NCBI GenBank assembly: GCA_028280445.1
Contig: JANQLU010000048.1
Location: forward strand, 1 to 64,000
Length of the DNA: 64,000 nucleotides
Source of the DNA: Pirellulaceae bacterium
GTDB lineage: Bacteria > Planctomycetota > Planctomycetia > Pirellulales > Pirellulaceae
Direction of reading: 5' to 3'
The position numbers and the translations under genes were made by a program. Below the pieces are notes generated by a model that was not told the DNA's origin, did not search any database, and saw only the letters and a program-made list of their open reading frames with translations. Positions 1-7,607 of this stretch are shown here, one piece after another. The stretch's first letter is position 1. Every line of letters starts with the position of its first letter.

Positions 1-66
1 CCAAAAACATGGCGTGAAAAGACACAAGATGCAAAACTTGAGCAAATACTCGCCTTGGTGGCATAG
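1..66 (+). CDS. C-terminal end of a truncated gene, function unknown
   Basis: Frame 1 is open from the first base of the window to a TAG at 64-66 and encodes 21 residues ending in KLEQILALVA. The composition (Lys, Glu, Gln, Leu) looks like the amphipathic C-terminal helix of a real protein, and repeat DNA begins shortly after the stop. The rest of the gene lies outside the window, so no function can be given. A chance open stretch of this length is possible. Confidence 0.4.
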   Translation, partial: PKTWREKTQDAKLEQILALVA

Positions 67-83
67 CAATTAACGTTCGTGAC

Positions 84-232
84 ACTAGCCGCCGGTTGGT
101 TAGCGTTACCGAACCGGCGGCTAGCGCCTTGCCGCTCACAGAATCAGGCTCGGCCGAGAGCCTCGCCCTCCCTCCTACAACCTACCTGCTACAACCTACT
201 ACCTCTCACCTACTCCCTCCCCCCTACCCATC
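84..232. repeat. Intergenic palindromic repeat (AGCCGCCGG family) and polypyrimidine tract
   Basis: At 84-140 an inverted repeat has arms reading AGCCGCCGGTT and AACCGGCGGCT, followed by a GCCTTGCCGCTCACA tail. The same unit recurs at 52776-52844, 58790-58859 and 60375-60400. It is followed at about 150-172 by a fragment of the GAGGCTC family and at 172-232 by a degenerate CCTAC-rich tract. The tract runs into the last codons of the neighbouring bpt gene. Confidence 0.75.
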
Positions 233-935
233 TGCCATCGATCAATTGTTGATTGGGGCGGAAACGGTCTTTGTAGTTCATGGCTCGGCATTGCTCGATA
301 TAGTAGCCGAGGTAGAGGTATTCGAGACTAGCTTGTTGGCAATATTCAACTTGTTTCATGATTCCGTAGGTCCCCAGGCTGAATTTGGGTAACTCGGGGT
401 CGTAATAAGTGTAGACGGCGGACATCGCCCGATTTCCCCGGTCGCAGATCGCGACCATCACCAATTTTGGAGAGGATTTCTCATCCTCCGTCTGCATATC
501 CCAAAATGCCATTTCAAATGAATCGAAACAGCTGCGAACGAATCCCCATTTGTAATCTTCCAAATCGATGGCGTCCCGTTCGCTGCCCAGATTTCTCAAA
601 TTGCGATGTTTGTTAAACAAATCGACCCGTTGTTGGTCGGCAACTAATTCGCCGATGATCATTTGAAATCGTTGATCGCCTTTGACCAATGCTCGTCGTT
701 GCGATTGATTGGGTTTGAAATGATTGACGTTCAGTCGAATTGGAATGCAGGCCTGGCAATTGGGACAATTGGTCTGGTAGACAAACTCGCCAGCACGACG
801 TTGGCCCAGCGCCAGTCGTCGGTCCGTATCATCGGCATCGCGAATTTTGTCCGGAACATAGAGCGGCATTCGCGCAGTCTGAGCTGGCAAATACGGGCAC
901 ATTTCATAGTCGTCGCGAACAAGATGGTCTTTCAT
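210..935 (-). CDS. bpt: Aspartate/glutamate leucyltransferase (arginyl/leucyl-tRNA--protein transferase family)
   Basis: The 241-residue product matches the ATE/Bpt family, which moves an amino acid from a charged tRNA to the N-terminus of proteins starting with an acidic residue and so marks them for ClpAP-type degradation. Visible family features are the N-terminal CPYL segment, the CPNCQACIPIR motif around residues 57-67, and a C-terminal acyltransferase part with YLGYYIEQC and MNYK. The bacterial Bpt form usually transfers leucine; substrate specificity is inferred from family and length. It lies 54 bases downstream of dnaB on the same strand and is probably cotranscribed with it. The last codons (encoding RWVGGRE) lie in a purine-rich repeat, so the C-terminus may have been changed by repeat insertion. 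Confidence 0.9.
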   Translation of the reverse strand: MKDHLVRDDYEMCPYLPAQTARMPLYVPDKIRDADDTDRRLALGQRRAGEFVYQTNCPNCQACIPIRLNVNHFKPNQSQRRALVKGDQRFQMIIGELVADQQRVDLFNKHRNLRNLGSERDAIDLEDYKWGFVRSCFDSFEMAFWDMQTEDEKSSPKLVMVAICDRGNRAMSAVYTYYDPELPKFSLGTYGIMKQVEYCQQASLEYLYLGYYIEQCRAMNYKDRFRPNQQLIDGRWVGGRE

Positions 936-989
936 TTCAAACCATTATTTGCACGTCTACCAGAGAAGACCAGTAATGTCGTTCATCCA

Positions 990-2441
990 CTAAAAGGTAG
1001 CAGGTTGATCAGATTGGTTAAATGAATCGAATTCACCGTGACGCTCCGGCGCGACGTTTTCAAACCGCGTAAACTGTCGCACCCATGTTAAATTAACTTC
1101 ACCCGTTGGTCCGTTTCTTTGCTTTTCAATCAGAATCTGTGCTTGCCCAGCAACGTCTTCGACATCATCACCGCGGCGATAATATTCCTCACGATGGACA
1201 AACATCACGACGTCGGCGTCTTGCTCGATCGCACCCGATTCACGCAAATGGCTCAGCTTTGGTCGATGGTCTCGACTATCCTCCGCTTGACGATTCAATT
1301 GCGACAGGCACAAAACGGGAACTTTGAGTTCACGTGCCAACCCTTTGAGCCGCCGGGCAATTTTGGCGACTTGTTCTTGTCGCGGATCACTGGAATTGTC
1401 GGGTTCGATGAGTTGCAGATAATCGATCACCAACAAACCGAGTTGCCCTTGCGAACGTTTGATACGACGCGCCGCACCGGCAATTTGCGCCACAGTCCGA
1501 CTTGGGGAATCATCGATAAACAACGGCGATTGACTCAATTTCGAAGCCTTGTTGACCAGTTTTTTGCGGTCTTCCTGGGTGATGCTGCCGTTTCTCAAAC
1601 GATGGCTGTTAACGCGCGAAACCGAACACAACAGTCGTTCGACCAGTTCGATCGATGACATCTCAAGGCTGACAAACAATGTTGGCATTTGCGATTCCAC
1701 CGAAACATACTCGGCGATATTCATCGCAAACGCTGTTTTTCCCATACTGGGTCGTGCCGCCAGGATGATCAGTTCAGCAGCATGCAGCCCGCCAGTTTTC
1801 TCATCCATATCAATAAAGCCGGTGTCGACGGCACCATCGGTATGCTCTCCACGCATGCGGGCATCGAGACGGTCCATGGCCTCGTGCAGCACTTGCGTTA
1901 AATCTTGCACATGACTATCCGCGCGTTTTTCGCGGATGGAAAAGATTTTTTCTTCTGCAGAGCCTAAAGATTTTTCCGGGTCGGCATCGGGCTCGTAGGC
2001 GTCGCTGAGGATGTCAGTACAGGCATAGATCACACGACGAATGGTGGATTTGTCTCGAACAATGTTGGCATAATATTTGGCGTGGGCGGCGGTGGGAACT
2101 CGATTGAAAACATCTGACAAATAGTTGGCGCCGCCAATCGTTTCGTAATCCCCGCGAGCAATGAGACGTTCACGTAACAAAGCGATATCGATTTTTTGCT
2201 GCATGTTGTGCATTTCCATCATGCACTCAAAGATTTTTTTGTTGGCTTCGTCGTAAAAATCTTCAGGATTGATGATACTGACGACATCGTCACAGACATC
2301 GGGCAACAACATGATACTGCCCAGCACGGCAATTTCGGCTTCGAGGTTAAACGGGGGTTCGCGATCGAGCAACTGTTTTTTCAAGTTGTCATCGGGACGT
2401 TTGTTGTCAAAGCGTTTTGGGACGAATCCGTTCTTGGCCAT
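990..2441 (-). CDS. dnaB: Replicative DNA helicase DnaB
   Basis: This is the hexameric 5'-3' helicase of the replication fork, 483 residues from the ATG at 2441. A TTG two codons upstream is also open, but the ATG with a GGA upstream is preferred. The N-terminal domain (about residues 28-135, beginning PPFNLEAE) is the primase-interacting helical domain. The C-terminal RecA-like domain carries Walker A ARPSMGKT (Lys235), a Walker B LLVIDYLQL, and the LSQLNRQ and RESGAIEQDAD motifs. It follows ssb and rplI as in many bacteria, but a strong terminator lies between rplI and dnaB, so it probably has its own promoter in 2442-2540. The C-terminus is a short acidic/polar tail with no intein. Confidence 0.97.
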   Translation of the reverse strand: MAKNGFVPKRFDNKRPDDNLKKQLLDREPPFNLEAEIAVLGSIMLLPDVCDDVVSIINPEDFYDEANKKIFECMMEMHNMQQKIDIALLRERLIARGDYETIGGANYLSDVFNRVPTAAHAKYYANIVRDKSTIRRVIYACTDILSDAYEPDADPEKSLGSAEEKIFSIREKRADSHVQDLTQVLHEAMDRLDARMRGEHTDGAVDTGFIDMDEKTGGLHAAELIILAARPSMGKTAFAMNIAEYVSVESQMPTLFVSLEMSSIELVERLLCSVSRVNSHRLRNGSITQEDRKKLVNKASKLSQSPLFIDDSPSRTVAQIAGAARRIKRSQGQLGLLVIDYLQLIEPDNSSDPRQEQVAKIARRLKGLARELKVPVLCLSQLNRQAEDSRDHRPKLSHLRESGAIEQDADVVMFVHREEYYRRGDDVEDVAGQAQILIEKQRNGPTGEVNLTWVRQFTRFENVAPERHGEFDSFNQSDQPATF

Positions 2442-2543
2442 TTTCAAATTCCAGTGTTTACCATGGGTGCGTGTATTTTACAGGCTTTTGCGAATCGACG
2501 GAAACCGTCGCCACATTTTGTGGTTAACCATTTGTTAACCCAT

Positions 2544-2569
2544 AAAAAAAGCCTGCACGCGGCAGGCTT
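2544..2569 (-). terminator. Rho-independent terminator downstream of rplI
   Basis: Read on the minus strand, an 8-base-pair stem AAGCCTGC/GCAGGCTT with a 5-base loop is followed directly by a run of seven T. It sits between the rplI stop and the dnaB start and should end transcripts of the L25-pth-rpsF-ssb-rplI group. Confidence 0.85.
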
Positions 2570-2590
2570 GATTAACGTATTCGCGATTTC

Positions 2591-2700
2591 GGGTGGCACT
2601 GGCTCCGCCAGTGATGTGTGGGATAGCGACTGTTAATTACTTCAATTGAAGGAAAAAAAGTGGGGCAATGTGCAATCACTGGCGGAGCCCGTGGCACCCG
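2591..2700. repeat. Composite palindromic repeat, CACTGGC/GCCAGTG family
   Basis: The left end reads GGTGGCACTGGCTCCGCCAG and the right end is its near-complement, with about 60 bases between that share CAATTGAAGGAAAAA and TGGGGCAATGTGC with the copy at 20710-20820. Each end is itself a small hairpin, CACTGGC-GCCAGTG. Other copies are at 5722-5921, 29307-29331 and 53108-53222. Confidence 0.85.
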
Positions 2701-2729
2701 CACCCGACCTGTGCAACTGCTACACCGAA

Positions 2730-3275
2730 TTAGCCGTCTTTTTCACCCGCTTCGACACTTGGAACAACCCAAACTTTGACTTCCGAGTTGACGTCCTGGT
2801 GCAGATGGATTTTGACGGTGTACAAACCGACCTCTTTCAAAACACCATCCAGGCGGATTTGATCGTTGGTCAGTGAGAATCCGGCCTGTTTGAGCGAGCC
2901 GACGATTTCAGCAGGCCCGACACTGCCGTACAACTGGCCTTCGTCGTTGGCATTAGCTTCGATCGTTACACTTTGTTTCGAAAGTTCGGCAGCCAGTTGT
3001 TCCAAATCGCTGAGCCGACGTTTTTCGATTTCCTGCAATTTGGCTTTGTGTTTATCGACCATCCGTTTGTGATGATCGCTGGCAATGGTCGCCAATCCTT
3101 GCGGCAGGAGATAGTTGTTGGCAAAACCGGGGCGGACTTCGACAACATCGCCCTGACTACCGAGATTATCAACACTTTGAATCAATAATAATTCGATGCC
3201 TCCGTTGGGGCCTTTGGGCAATCGCTTGAAGCCTTTGGGAGCACGTCGTTTTCTTTTTTGTTTTTGATTTGGCAT
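2730..3275 (-). CDS. rplI: 50S ribosomal protein L9, N-terminally extended
   Basis: L9 binds domain V of 23S rRNA and spans the ribosome with two globular domains joined by a long helix. The core begins at about residue 27 (IELLLIQSVDNLGSQGDVVEV, including the canonical GDVVEV and NNYLLPQGLA). The middle helix (KRMVDKHKAKLQEIEKR) and the C-terminal domain with GSVGPAEI follow. The protein has 181 residues against about 150 for typical L9. The excess is a strongly basic leader (KQKRKRRAPKG) plus a short C-terminal tail. The ATG at 3275 is preferred over the GTG one codon upstream because GAGG stands five bases before it. It is 17 bases downstream of ssb. Confidence 0.96.
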   Translation of the reverse strand: MPNQKQKRKRRAPKGFKRLPKGPNGGIELLLIQSVDNLGSQGDVVEVRPGFANNYLLPQGLATIASDHHKRMVDKHKAKLQEIEKRRLSDLEQLAAELSKQSVTIEANANDEGQLYGSVGPAEIVGSLKQAGFSLTNDQIRLDGVLKEVGLYTVKIHLHQDVNSEVKVWVVPSVEAGEKDG

Positions 3276-3292
3276 CACTGCCTCGCGTTACA

Positions 3293-3724
3293 CTAAAAAG
3301 GAATATCATCGTTTGGCGTTTCAGGCGTCGTCGGTTGTTCTGATCCAACCGGTGCGCTGTACGCATTTGAGTTTTGGTTTGATTGTCCCTGGCTTCCGCC
3401 GCGTCCGCCGAGCATTTGCATCCGCTCGCCAACGACTTTCAATTTGTATTTTTTTTGCCCTTCTTGTTCCCAAGTATCGAGCTTCAAACGTCCTTCGATC
3501 AAAACGGACGAGCCTTTGGACAGGTATTCGCTGGCGACTTCGGCCGTGCGTCCCCACAAGGTGATGTCAACAAAAGTCGCTTCATCGACCCATTGGCCGT
3601 CTCGTTTTACTCGGTCATTCACAGCCAAGCCAATTTCGGTGACCGCCGTTCCCCCTTGGGTATAACGGATTTCAACGTCACGCGTTAAATTACCGACGAG
3701 GATAACTTTGTTAAAACTTGCCAT
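3293..3724 (-). CDS. ssb: Single-stranded DNA-binding protein
   Basis: The product of 143 residues has an OB fold over about residues 1-108 ([48 protein letters not shown]) and then a short Gly/Gln/Asn-rich linker. It ends in DDIPF, the conserved tip that docks repair and replication partners such as DnaG, RecO and Exo I. It coats single-stranded DNA at the fork. It stands between rpsF and rplI, the common rpsF-ssb-ribosomal protein order, here with rplI replacing rpsR directly downstream. Confidence 0.97.
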   Translation of the reverse strand: MASFNKVILVGNLTRDVEIRYTQGGTAVTEIGLAVNDRVKRDGQWVDEATFVDITLWGRTAEVASEYLSKGSSVLIEGRLKLDTWEQEGQKKYKLKVVGERMQMLGGRGGSQGQSNQNSNAYSAPVGSEQPTTPETPNDDIPF

Positions 3725-3762
3725 GATTTGGGGCCTTTCGAATTCGGCGATCCCTTTCCTGA

Positions 3763-4236
3763 TCAGGAATTATCGGCAGGTTCCGAACCCGCCGCCACAG
3801 TTTCAGCTTCTTTGCCGCTGTCACCGTCATCTTTTTTGTCGTCTTTTTTGTCGTCTTTTTTGTCGTCTTTTTTGTCGTCCGCTTTGCCAGCGTCGGCCGT
3901 CGTCGTTTCACCTTTGGCGGCAGCGATCAATGGCTCGACCAATCGGTCATCAATTTTGATGCACAAATGACGCATCAAGCGGTCGGTTAATTGGCATTGG
4001 CGATTGAATTTCGGCAAATCAGTACTTTCCAGTCGAAAATACGCCAACCAATAAACCCCTTTACGATGTCCGTTGATGGGATACGCGAGTTTTTGTTCGT
4101 TGTACAATCGGCTGACAAGGACTTCGCCACCAACAGATTCAATGATTTTTGTGATTCCATCGGCAACACCAGCCGGATTGCGGGCGTAAGAATTGGAATC
4201 GTACAAAAACATGCATTCGTAAACAGTTTGAGCCAA
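3763..4236 (-). CDS. rpsF: 30S ribosomal protein S6 with repetitive charged tail
   Basis: S6 binds the central domain of 16S rRNA, usually with S18. Residues 1-100 are the S6 ferredoxin-like fold ([46 protein letters not shown]). The remaining roughly 55 residues form a tail with a KKDD unit repeated four times, encoded by a perfect 12-base tandem repeat, and an acidic end. The start is TTG, supported by AAAGGG seven bases upstream and by the standard S6 N-terminus; no ATG fits. No rpsR (S18) is adjacent. Tail length is likely unstable because of the DNA repeat. Confidence 0.95.
   Translation of the reverse strand: MAQTVYECMFLYDSNSYARNPAGVADGITKIIESVGGEVLVSRLYNEQKLAYPINGHRKGVYWLAYFRLESTDLPKFNRQCQLTDRLMRHLCIKIDDRLVEPLIAAAKGETTTADAGKADDKKDDKKDDKKDDKKDDGDSGKEAETVAAGSEPADNS
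3832..3879. repeat. 12-bp tandem repeat inside rpsF
   Basis: Four perfect head-to-tail copies of TTTTTTGTCGTC (plus strand) encode the KKDD repeats of the S6 tail. The period is a multiple of three, so gain or loss of copies would keep the reading frame. Confidence 0.95.
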
Positions 4237-4248
4237 GTTACTACCCTT

Positions 4249-4908
4249 TTATTTTTTTTCGTCGTTTGTTTCGTGATGTTTGCCTGGCACCTCGGATGGT
4301 TCAGGCAATTTGTTTTTTTGTTCTGTTTTTTTGTTTGGTTCACCGGATGAATTGAACCGGTTCATGGCGGACTGAATCCCATCGGTCATCCAATGTTCGA
4401 CTCCGTCGGCGGCGCGTTTAACCGTCAATTCCATTTCGGCCAATTCGGTTTTGTCAAATTTTCCCAGCACATAGTTGGCCGAATCCCATTGGGGTGGCGG
4501 TTGTCCAATACCAATTCGCAATCGACTGATATCTTGACTACCGACCCGTTTGATAATGTCACTCAGGCCATTTTGACCTCCCGCCGAACCACTTGGCCGA
4601 AACCGCAGTTTTGCGAGAGGTAAATTAAAGTCGTCGCAAACGACCAACAGGTCTTGGAGCTCCAACTTGTAAAAATCCATGACTGGTTTGACGCATTGAC
4701 CGCTGAGGTTCATAAACGTCAAAGGTGTCAAAAGACAGAGTTTTTGGCCGGCTACAAAAGTTTCAACCAACTCTCCGTCAAATTTTGCTTTCGGTCGCTG
4801 ACCCAAAGCGTGGCGTCGCGCCATTTCAAAAATGACTTCGAAACCAATGTTGTGTCGAGTTCCAACGTACTTGTGTCCAGGATTTCCCAAACCAACGACA
4901 AGCTTCAT
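4249..4908 (-). CDS. pth: Peptidyl-tRNA hydrolase
   Basis: Pth recycles tRNA from peptidyl-tRNAs that fall off the ribosome. The 219-residue product shows the family signature GLGNPG and TRHNIGFE (catalytic His about residue 19), FMNLSG, the DDFNLP segment with its conserved Asp, and GSAGGQNGL. About 25 extra residues at the C-terminus are rich in Lys, Glu and Pro (NKKTEQKNK...), beyond the usual 190 or so, and look disordered. It is 12 bases upstream of rpsF and 21 downstream of the L25 gene, so the three are likely one transcript. Confidence 0.96.
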   Translation of the reverse strand: MKLVVGLGNPGHKYVGTRHNIGFEVIFEMARRHALGQRPKAKFDGELVETFVAGQKLCLLTPLTFMNLSGQCVKPVMDFYKLELQDLLVVCDDFNLPLAKLRFRPSGSAGGQNGLSDIIKRVGSQDISRLRIGIGQPPPQWDSANYVLGKFDKTELAEMELTVKRAADGVEHWMTDGIQSAMNRFNSSGEPNKKTEQKNKLPEPSEVPGKHHETNDEKK

Positions 4909-4929
4909 CGCAACTCAATCATTCTGTTT

Positions 4930-5559
4930 TTATGATTCGTCTGGTGCGTCACCCTCTTCGTCTTTGGCGCCGATGACTTCGGGTTCGGCACTAAAGTCAG
5001 CGGGTTCTTCTTCGGCTGCTGCTCGAGGTTCCGCACAAGTGACCATCAATTCATCTGTGGGAGTCAATAAAGTAACTCCAGTTGGCAGCTCAATGTCGCC
5101 GGCGGTCAATGTTTGGTCCAGTTCCAACGTGTTAATGCTCAAGCTCAACGCCTCGGGCAGATTCTCTGGCGAACTTGAAATCATCACATCGTGCAAAACC
5201 TGACTCACGATCCCCCCCTGTTTTGAACCGGGGGCGACTCCTCGCAATCCAACTTTAATTTTAACTTCTAATTTTTCGGTCGCACTGATGCGGCTCAAGT
5301 CCAAGTGCAAAACGTCAGAACCCAGCTGATCCCATTGGACTTTTTTGATCAATGCGCTCTCGCTGACGTCTCCGGCCAATTGCACAACACGGGCATTGTG
5401 CCGCAATGCCGCCTGGACCTCATTGGTTTTCAAAGTCAAAGCAATGGAGTCCCCTCCGCCGCCATACAGTACGGCAGGGATGTGTCCGGTCCGGCGCAAT
5501 CGTCGCATTCGCAACGTACCTGTTTCTTCACGTTTTGTGACATTCAAAGTATCTGACAC
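4930..5559 (-). CDS. rplY: 50S ribosomal protein L25 (CTC/TL5 type)
   Basis: A 5S rRNA-binding protein of the long, two-domain CTC form (209 residues). The N-terminal domain has KREETGTLRMRRLRRTGHIPAVLYGGG; the C-terminal beta domain follows from about residue 95 (KLEVKIKVGLRGVAPG). The tail is acidic. The start is GTG at 5559 with AGGA seven bases upstream. It is the first gene of the minus-strand run leading to rplI; L25-pth adjacency is widespread in bacteria. A 596-base gap precedes it, so the promoter probably lies just upstream of 5559. Confidence 0.95.
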   Translation of the reverse strand: MSDTLNVTKREETGTLRMRRLRRTGHIPAVLYGGGGDSIALTLKTNEVQAALRHNARVVQLAGDVSESALIKKVQWDQLGSDVLHLDLSRISATEKLEVKIKVGLRGVAPGSKQGGIVSQVLHDVMISSSPENLPEALSLSINTLELDQTLTAGDIELPTGVTLLTPTDELMVTCAEPRAAAEEEPADFSAEPEVIGAKDEEGDAPDES

Positions 5560-6155
5560 TGTTCTATCCTGAACGAATGAATCGCGATTTTATATCTACA
5601 TAACACGCCCGTCGAAGAAAGAGGGCGCGCTCAATCTCAAAATTGGAAACGAGCAATTTTGGCATAATTAGCCTTAATTTCAAGTCCAACTGTAGGTTTT
5701 TGAGGTCAAACATCTTCGAGCTGGGTGACACTGGCTCTGTCAGCGCAATTGGTCTCTGCAGATCATCACATCAATTGTTTCAATCGGGGCAGTTGTTCAT
5801 GTAAATCGCTAGAAAATGTGGGTTCAATGTGGGTTCAATAATTATTCGTGCCTTGCACTGGCAGAGCCAGTGGCACCCATTTCAGGTTCTTCGGGGCGGC
5901 ATTGGCTCTGCCAGTGAATAGTCTCAAATGGGCCTTAGACTCCAAAAACTGCAGATCACATGGGTCGAGAACACGACCGTTTTCCCGAGAACGCCTATTC
6001 GATAGAAATTGACTAATCCGTCTTCACAGATGGTCAAGCACTTCTTGACCCGTTGAAATCATTGATGTCAAAATCCGCAAATCTCCTTGTCATTTTGATG
6101 ACAATTGGAATAATTCTCGTTTTGAAATCGATGAATTTGTCGTGGGCAAGCGAAT
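5560..6155. repeat. Intergenic region with three CACTGGC/GCCAGTG repeat units
   Basis: The gap between the divergent L25 and GroES genes contains repeat ends at about 5722-5745 (GGTGACACTGGCTCTGTCAG), 5855-5879 (GCACTGGCAGAGCCAGTGGC) and 5898-5921. Between 5800 and 5840 there is a short direct repeat of TGTGGGTTCAAT. Promoters for both genes must lie here, but no clear -35/-10 pair could be assigned. An open frame at 6065-6193 resembles a signal peptide and is discussed as a finding. Confidence 0.6.
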
Positions 6156-6488
6156 ATGGCGGCAGCCAAAAAAAAGAAAAAAGTAGCCTTTGAATACGTG
6201 GAACCAATTGGATTGAGGGTTTTGGTCCGCAAAGACGAGCCGAAACGTGAAACCAAAGGCGGTATCGCCCTGCCGGATGCTGCGGAGATTCCTACCATTA
6301 CCGGGCGAATCGTGACCATTTCTGCGGCCATCGAACACGACGACGACGTGCCATTAAGACAGTACGACAAAGTGCTGTTTCACCCGAAAAACGCAATCCC
6401 CGTCGATTTTGAATCGGACAACCAGTTGTTCGTTGTTCCTGTCGACGACATCGTTGCCGTATTCCGCAAAGAACAACCGAGTGAGTAA
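6156..6488 (+). CDS. groES: GroES-like co-chaperonin (Cpn10 family)
   Basis: The 110-residue product has the Cpn10 layout: EPIGLRVLVRKDEPKRETKGGIALPD at about residues 16-41, with the mobile-loop region ETKGGIALP, then GRIVTI, YDKVLFHPKN and a C-terminal DDIVAVF. Co-chaperonins cap GroEL for protein folding. It is unusual in having a Lys-rich N-terminal leader (AAAKKKKK) and in standing alone: no groEL is adjacent, and it is on the opposite strand to the surrounding ribosomal/replication genes. It may serve one of several GroEL paralogues typical of planctomycetes; that is inference. Confidence 0.85.
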   Translation: MAAAKKKKKVAFEYVEPIGLRVLVRKDEPKRETKGGIALPDAAEIPTITGRIVTISAAIEHDDDVPLRQYDKVLFHPKNAIPVDFESDNQLFVVPVDDIVAVFRKEQPSE

Positions 6489-6520
6489 CTCGAGAGGGCG
6501 TTTCCCATCCATTGGCAAAA

Positions 6521-6549
6521 CCATCGTGAGCGGCAAGGCGCTCACAGGA
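6521..6549. repeat. Short GTGAGCGGCAAGGCGCTCAC element
   Basis: A short inverted repeat, GTGAGCG at one end and CGCTCAC at the other, lies between the convergent GroES and prs genes. The same 20-base core occurs near 16311, 29351 (one change) and 35745 (one change). It also forms the outer part of the larger AGCCGCCGG elements. It may act as a bidirectional terminator here. Confidence 0.65.
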
Positions 6550-6605
6550 ATTAGATACTCGATTTGGCCGGCACAACATCGGCCAGCGAACCGTCAGCTA
6601 AACCA

Positions 6606-7571
6606 TTACTTGTTTTTTTTTTCGTTGACTTCTGAGAAAATTTCGCTGATCGACTGATGGTGATGAATCCGACGAATCGCTTCACCCAAAAGTTTATCCA
6701 CGGACAATCGTTTGATTTTTGGCAAGTATTTGTCGGCATCCAGTGGGATGCTATCGGTAACAACGACTGAATCAATCGCATCCGTTTTTAATCGTTCGAT
6801 CGCATTGCCGGCGAATACACCGTGTGTTGCGGCAACATGAACCTCAGCAGCCCCGTTGTCACGAACCAACTCGGCCGCTCCACAAATCGAACCTGCGGTA
6901 CTGATCATGTCGTCAAACATCAAGGCAATTTTTCCATCCAGCGGGCCGCCGATGATATTGGCTTGCGTTGTCGACGTTGCGCTGATTCGTCGTTTGTCGA
7001 TGATCGCCAGATTGCCGCCCAACCGTTTGAGGTGGCCGACTGATCGTTTAATACTGCCTTCGTCCGGCGAGACGATGACAATGTCTTCTTCGGGAATGTT
7101 GAGCGATTTAAAATGCTCATTCAACACCCAGGCCGCGTAAAGGTGGTCGACTGGGACATCAAAAAAACCCTGGATTTGGGCGGCATGTAAATCCATAGTC
7201 AACACACGATCCGCGCCGGCTCGGGTAATCATGTTGGCGACGAGTTTTGCCGTAATGGGTACACGCCCTTCGTCTTTGCGGTCTTGTCGTGCATATCCAA
7301 AATAGGGGATCACTGTCGTCACTCGCTCGGCACTGGCGCGTTTGCAAGTGTCGATCATGATCAACAATTCCATCAAATTGTCGTTCACGGGCGGGCAAGT
7401 TGGTTGCACGATGAATACATCGCGTCCACGGACATCCTCGATTTTGCAGTGAAATTCGCCATCAGGAAATGTGACGAGAGAACAATCTCCCATGTTGAGA
7501 TTCAGGAACTCACAAATTTTTTTTGTCAGTTCGATATTGGCGCGGCCACTAAAGATTTTGAGTTCCCGCAT
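6606..7571 (-). CDS. prs: Ribose-phosphate pyrophosphokinase
   Basis: PRPP synthase makes 5-phosphoribosyl diphosphate from ribose 5-phosphate and ATP for nucleotide, His and Trp synthesis. From the ATG at 7571 (MRELKIFSGRAN) the product has 321 residues; TTG and GTG codons up to 7592 are also in frame, but the ATG fits the family and has GGAG upstream. Visible motifs are FPDGEFHCKI, VIPYFGYARQDRK, the divalent-metal/ribose site DLHAAQIQGFF, and the PRPP loop MFDDMISTAGS. It lies 36 bases downstream of the nucleotidyltransferase gene and is probably cotranscribed with it. Confidence 0.96.
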   Translation of the reverse strand: MRELKIFSGRANIELTKKICEFLNLNMGDCSLVTFPDGEFHCKIEDVRGRDVFIVQPTCPPVNDNLMELLIMIDTCKRASAERVTTVIPYFGYARQDRKDEGRVPITAKLVANMITRAGADRVLTMDLHAAQIQGFFDVPVDHLYAAWVLNEHFKSLNIPEEDIVIVSPDEGSIKRSVGHLKRLGGNLAIIDKRRISATSTTQANIIGGPLDGKIALMFDDMISTAGSICGAAELVRDNGAAEVHVAATHGVFAGNAIERLKTDAIDSVVVTDSIPLDADKYLPKIKRLSVDKLLGEAIRRIHHHQSISEIFSEVNEKKNK

Positions 7572-7607
7572 ATCGTATTGTTGCTCCACCAATGAAAACC
7601 AAGGGCA

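Noticed and set aside
5560-6155. Search for an L25-operon attenuator or riboswitch
   Set aside because: Hairpins found here belong to the dispersed repeat family; no conserved leader structure could be recognised.
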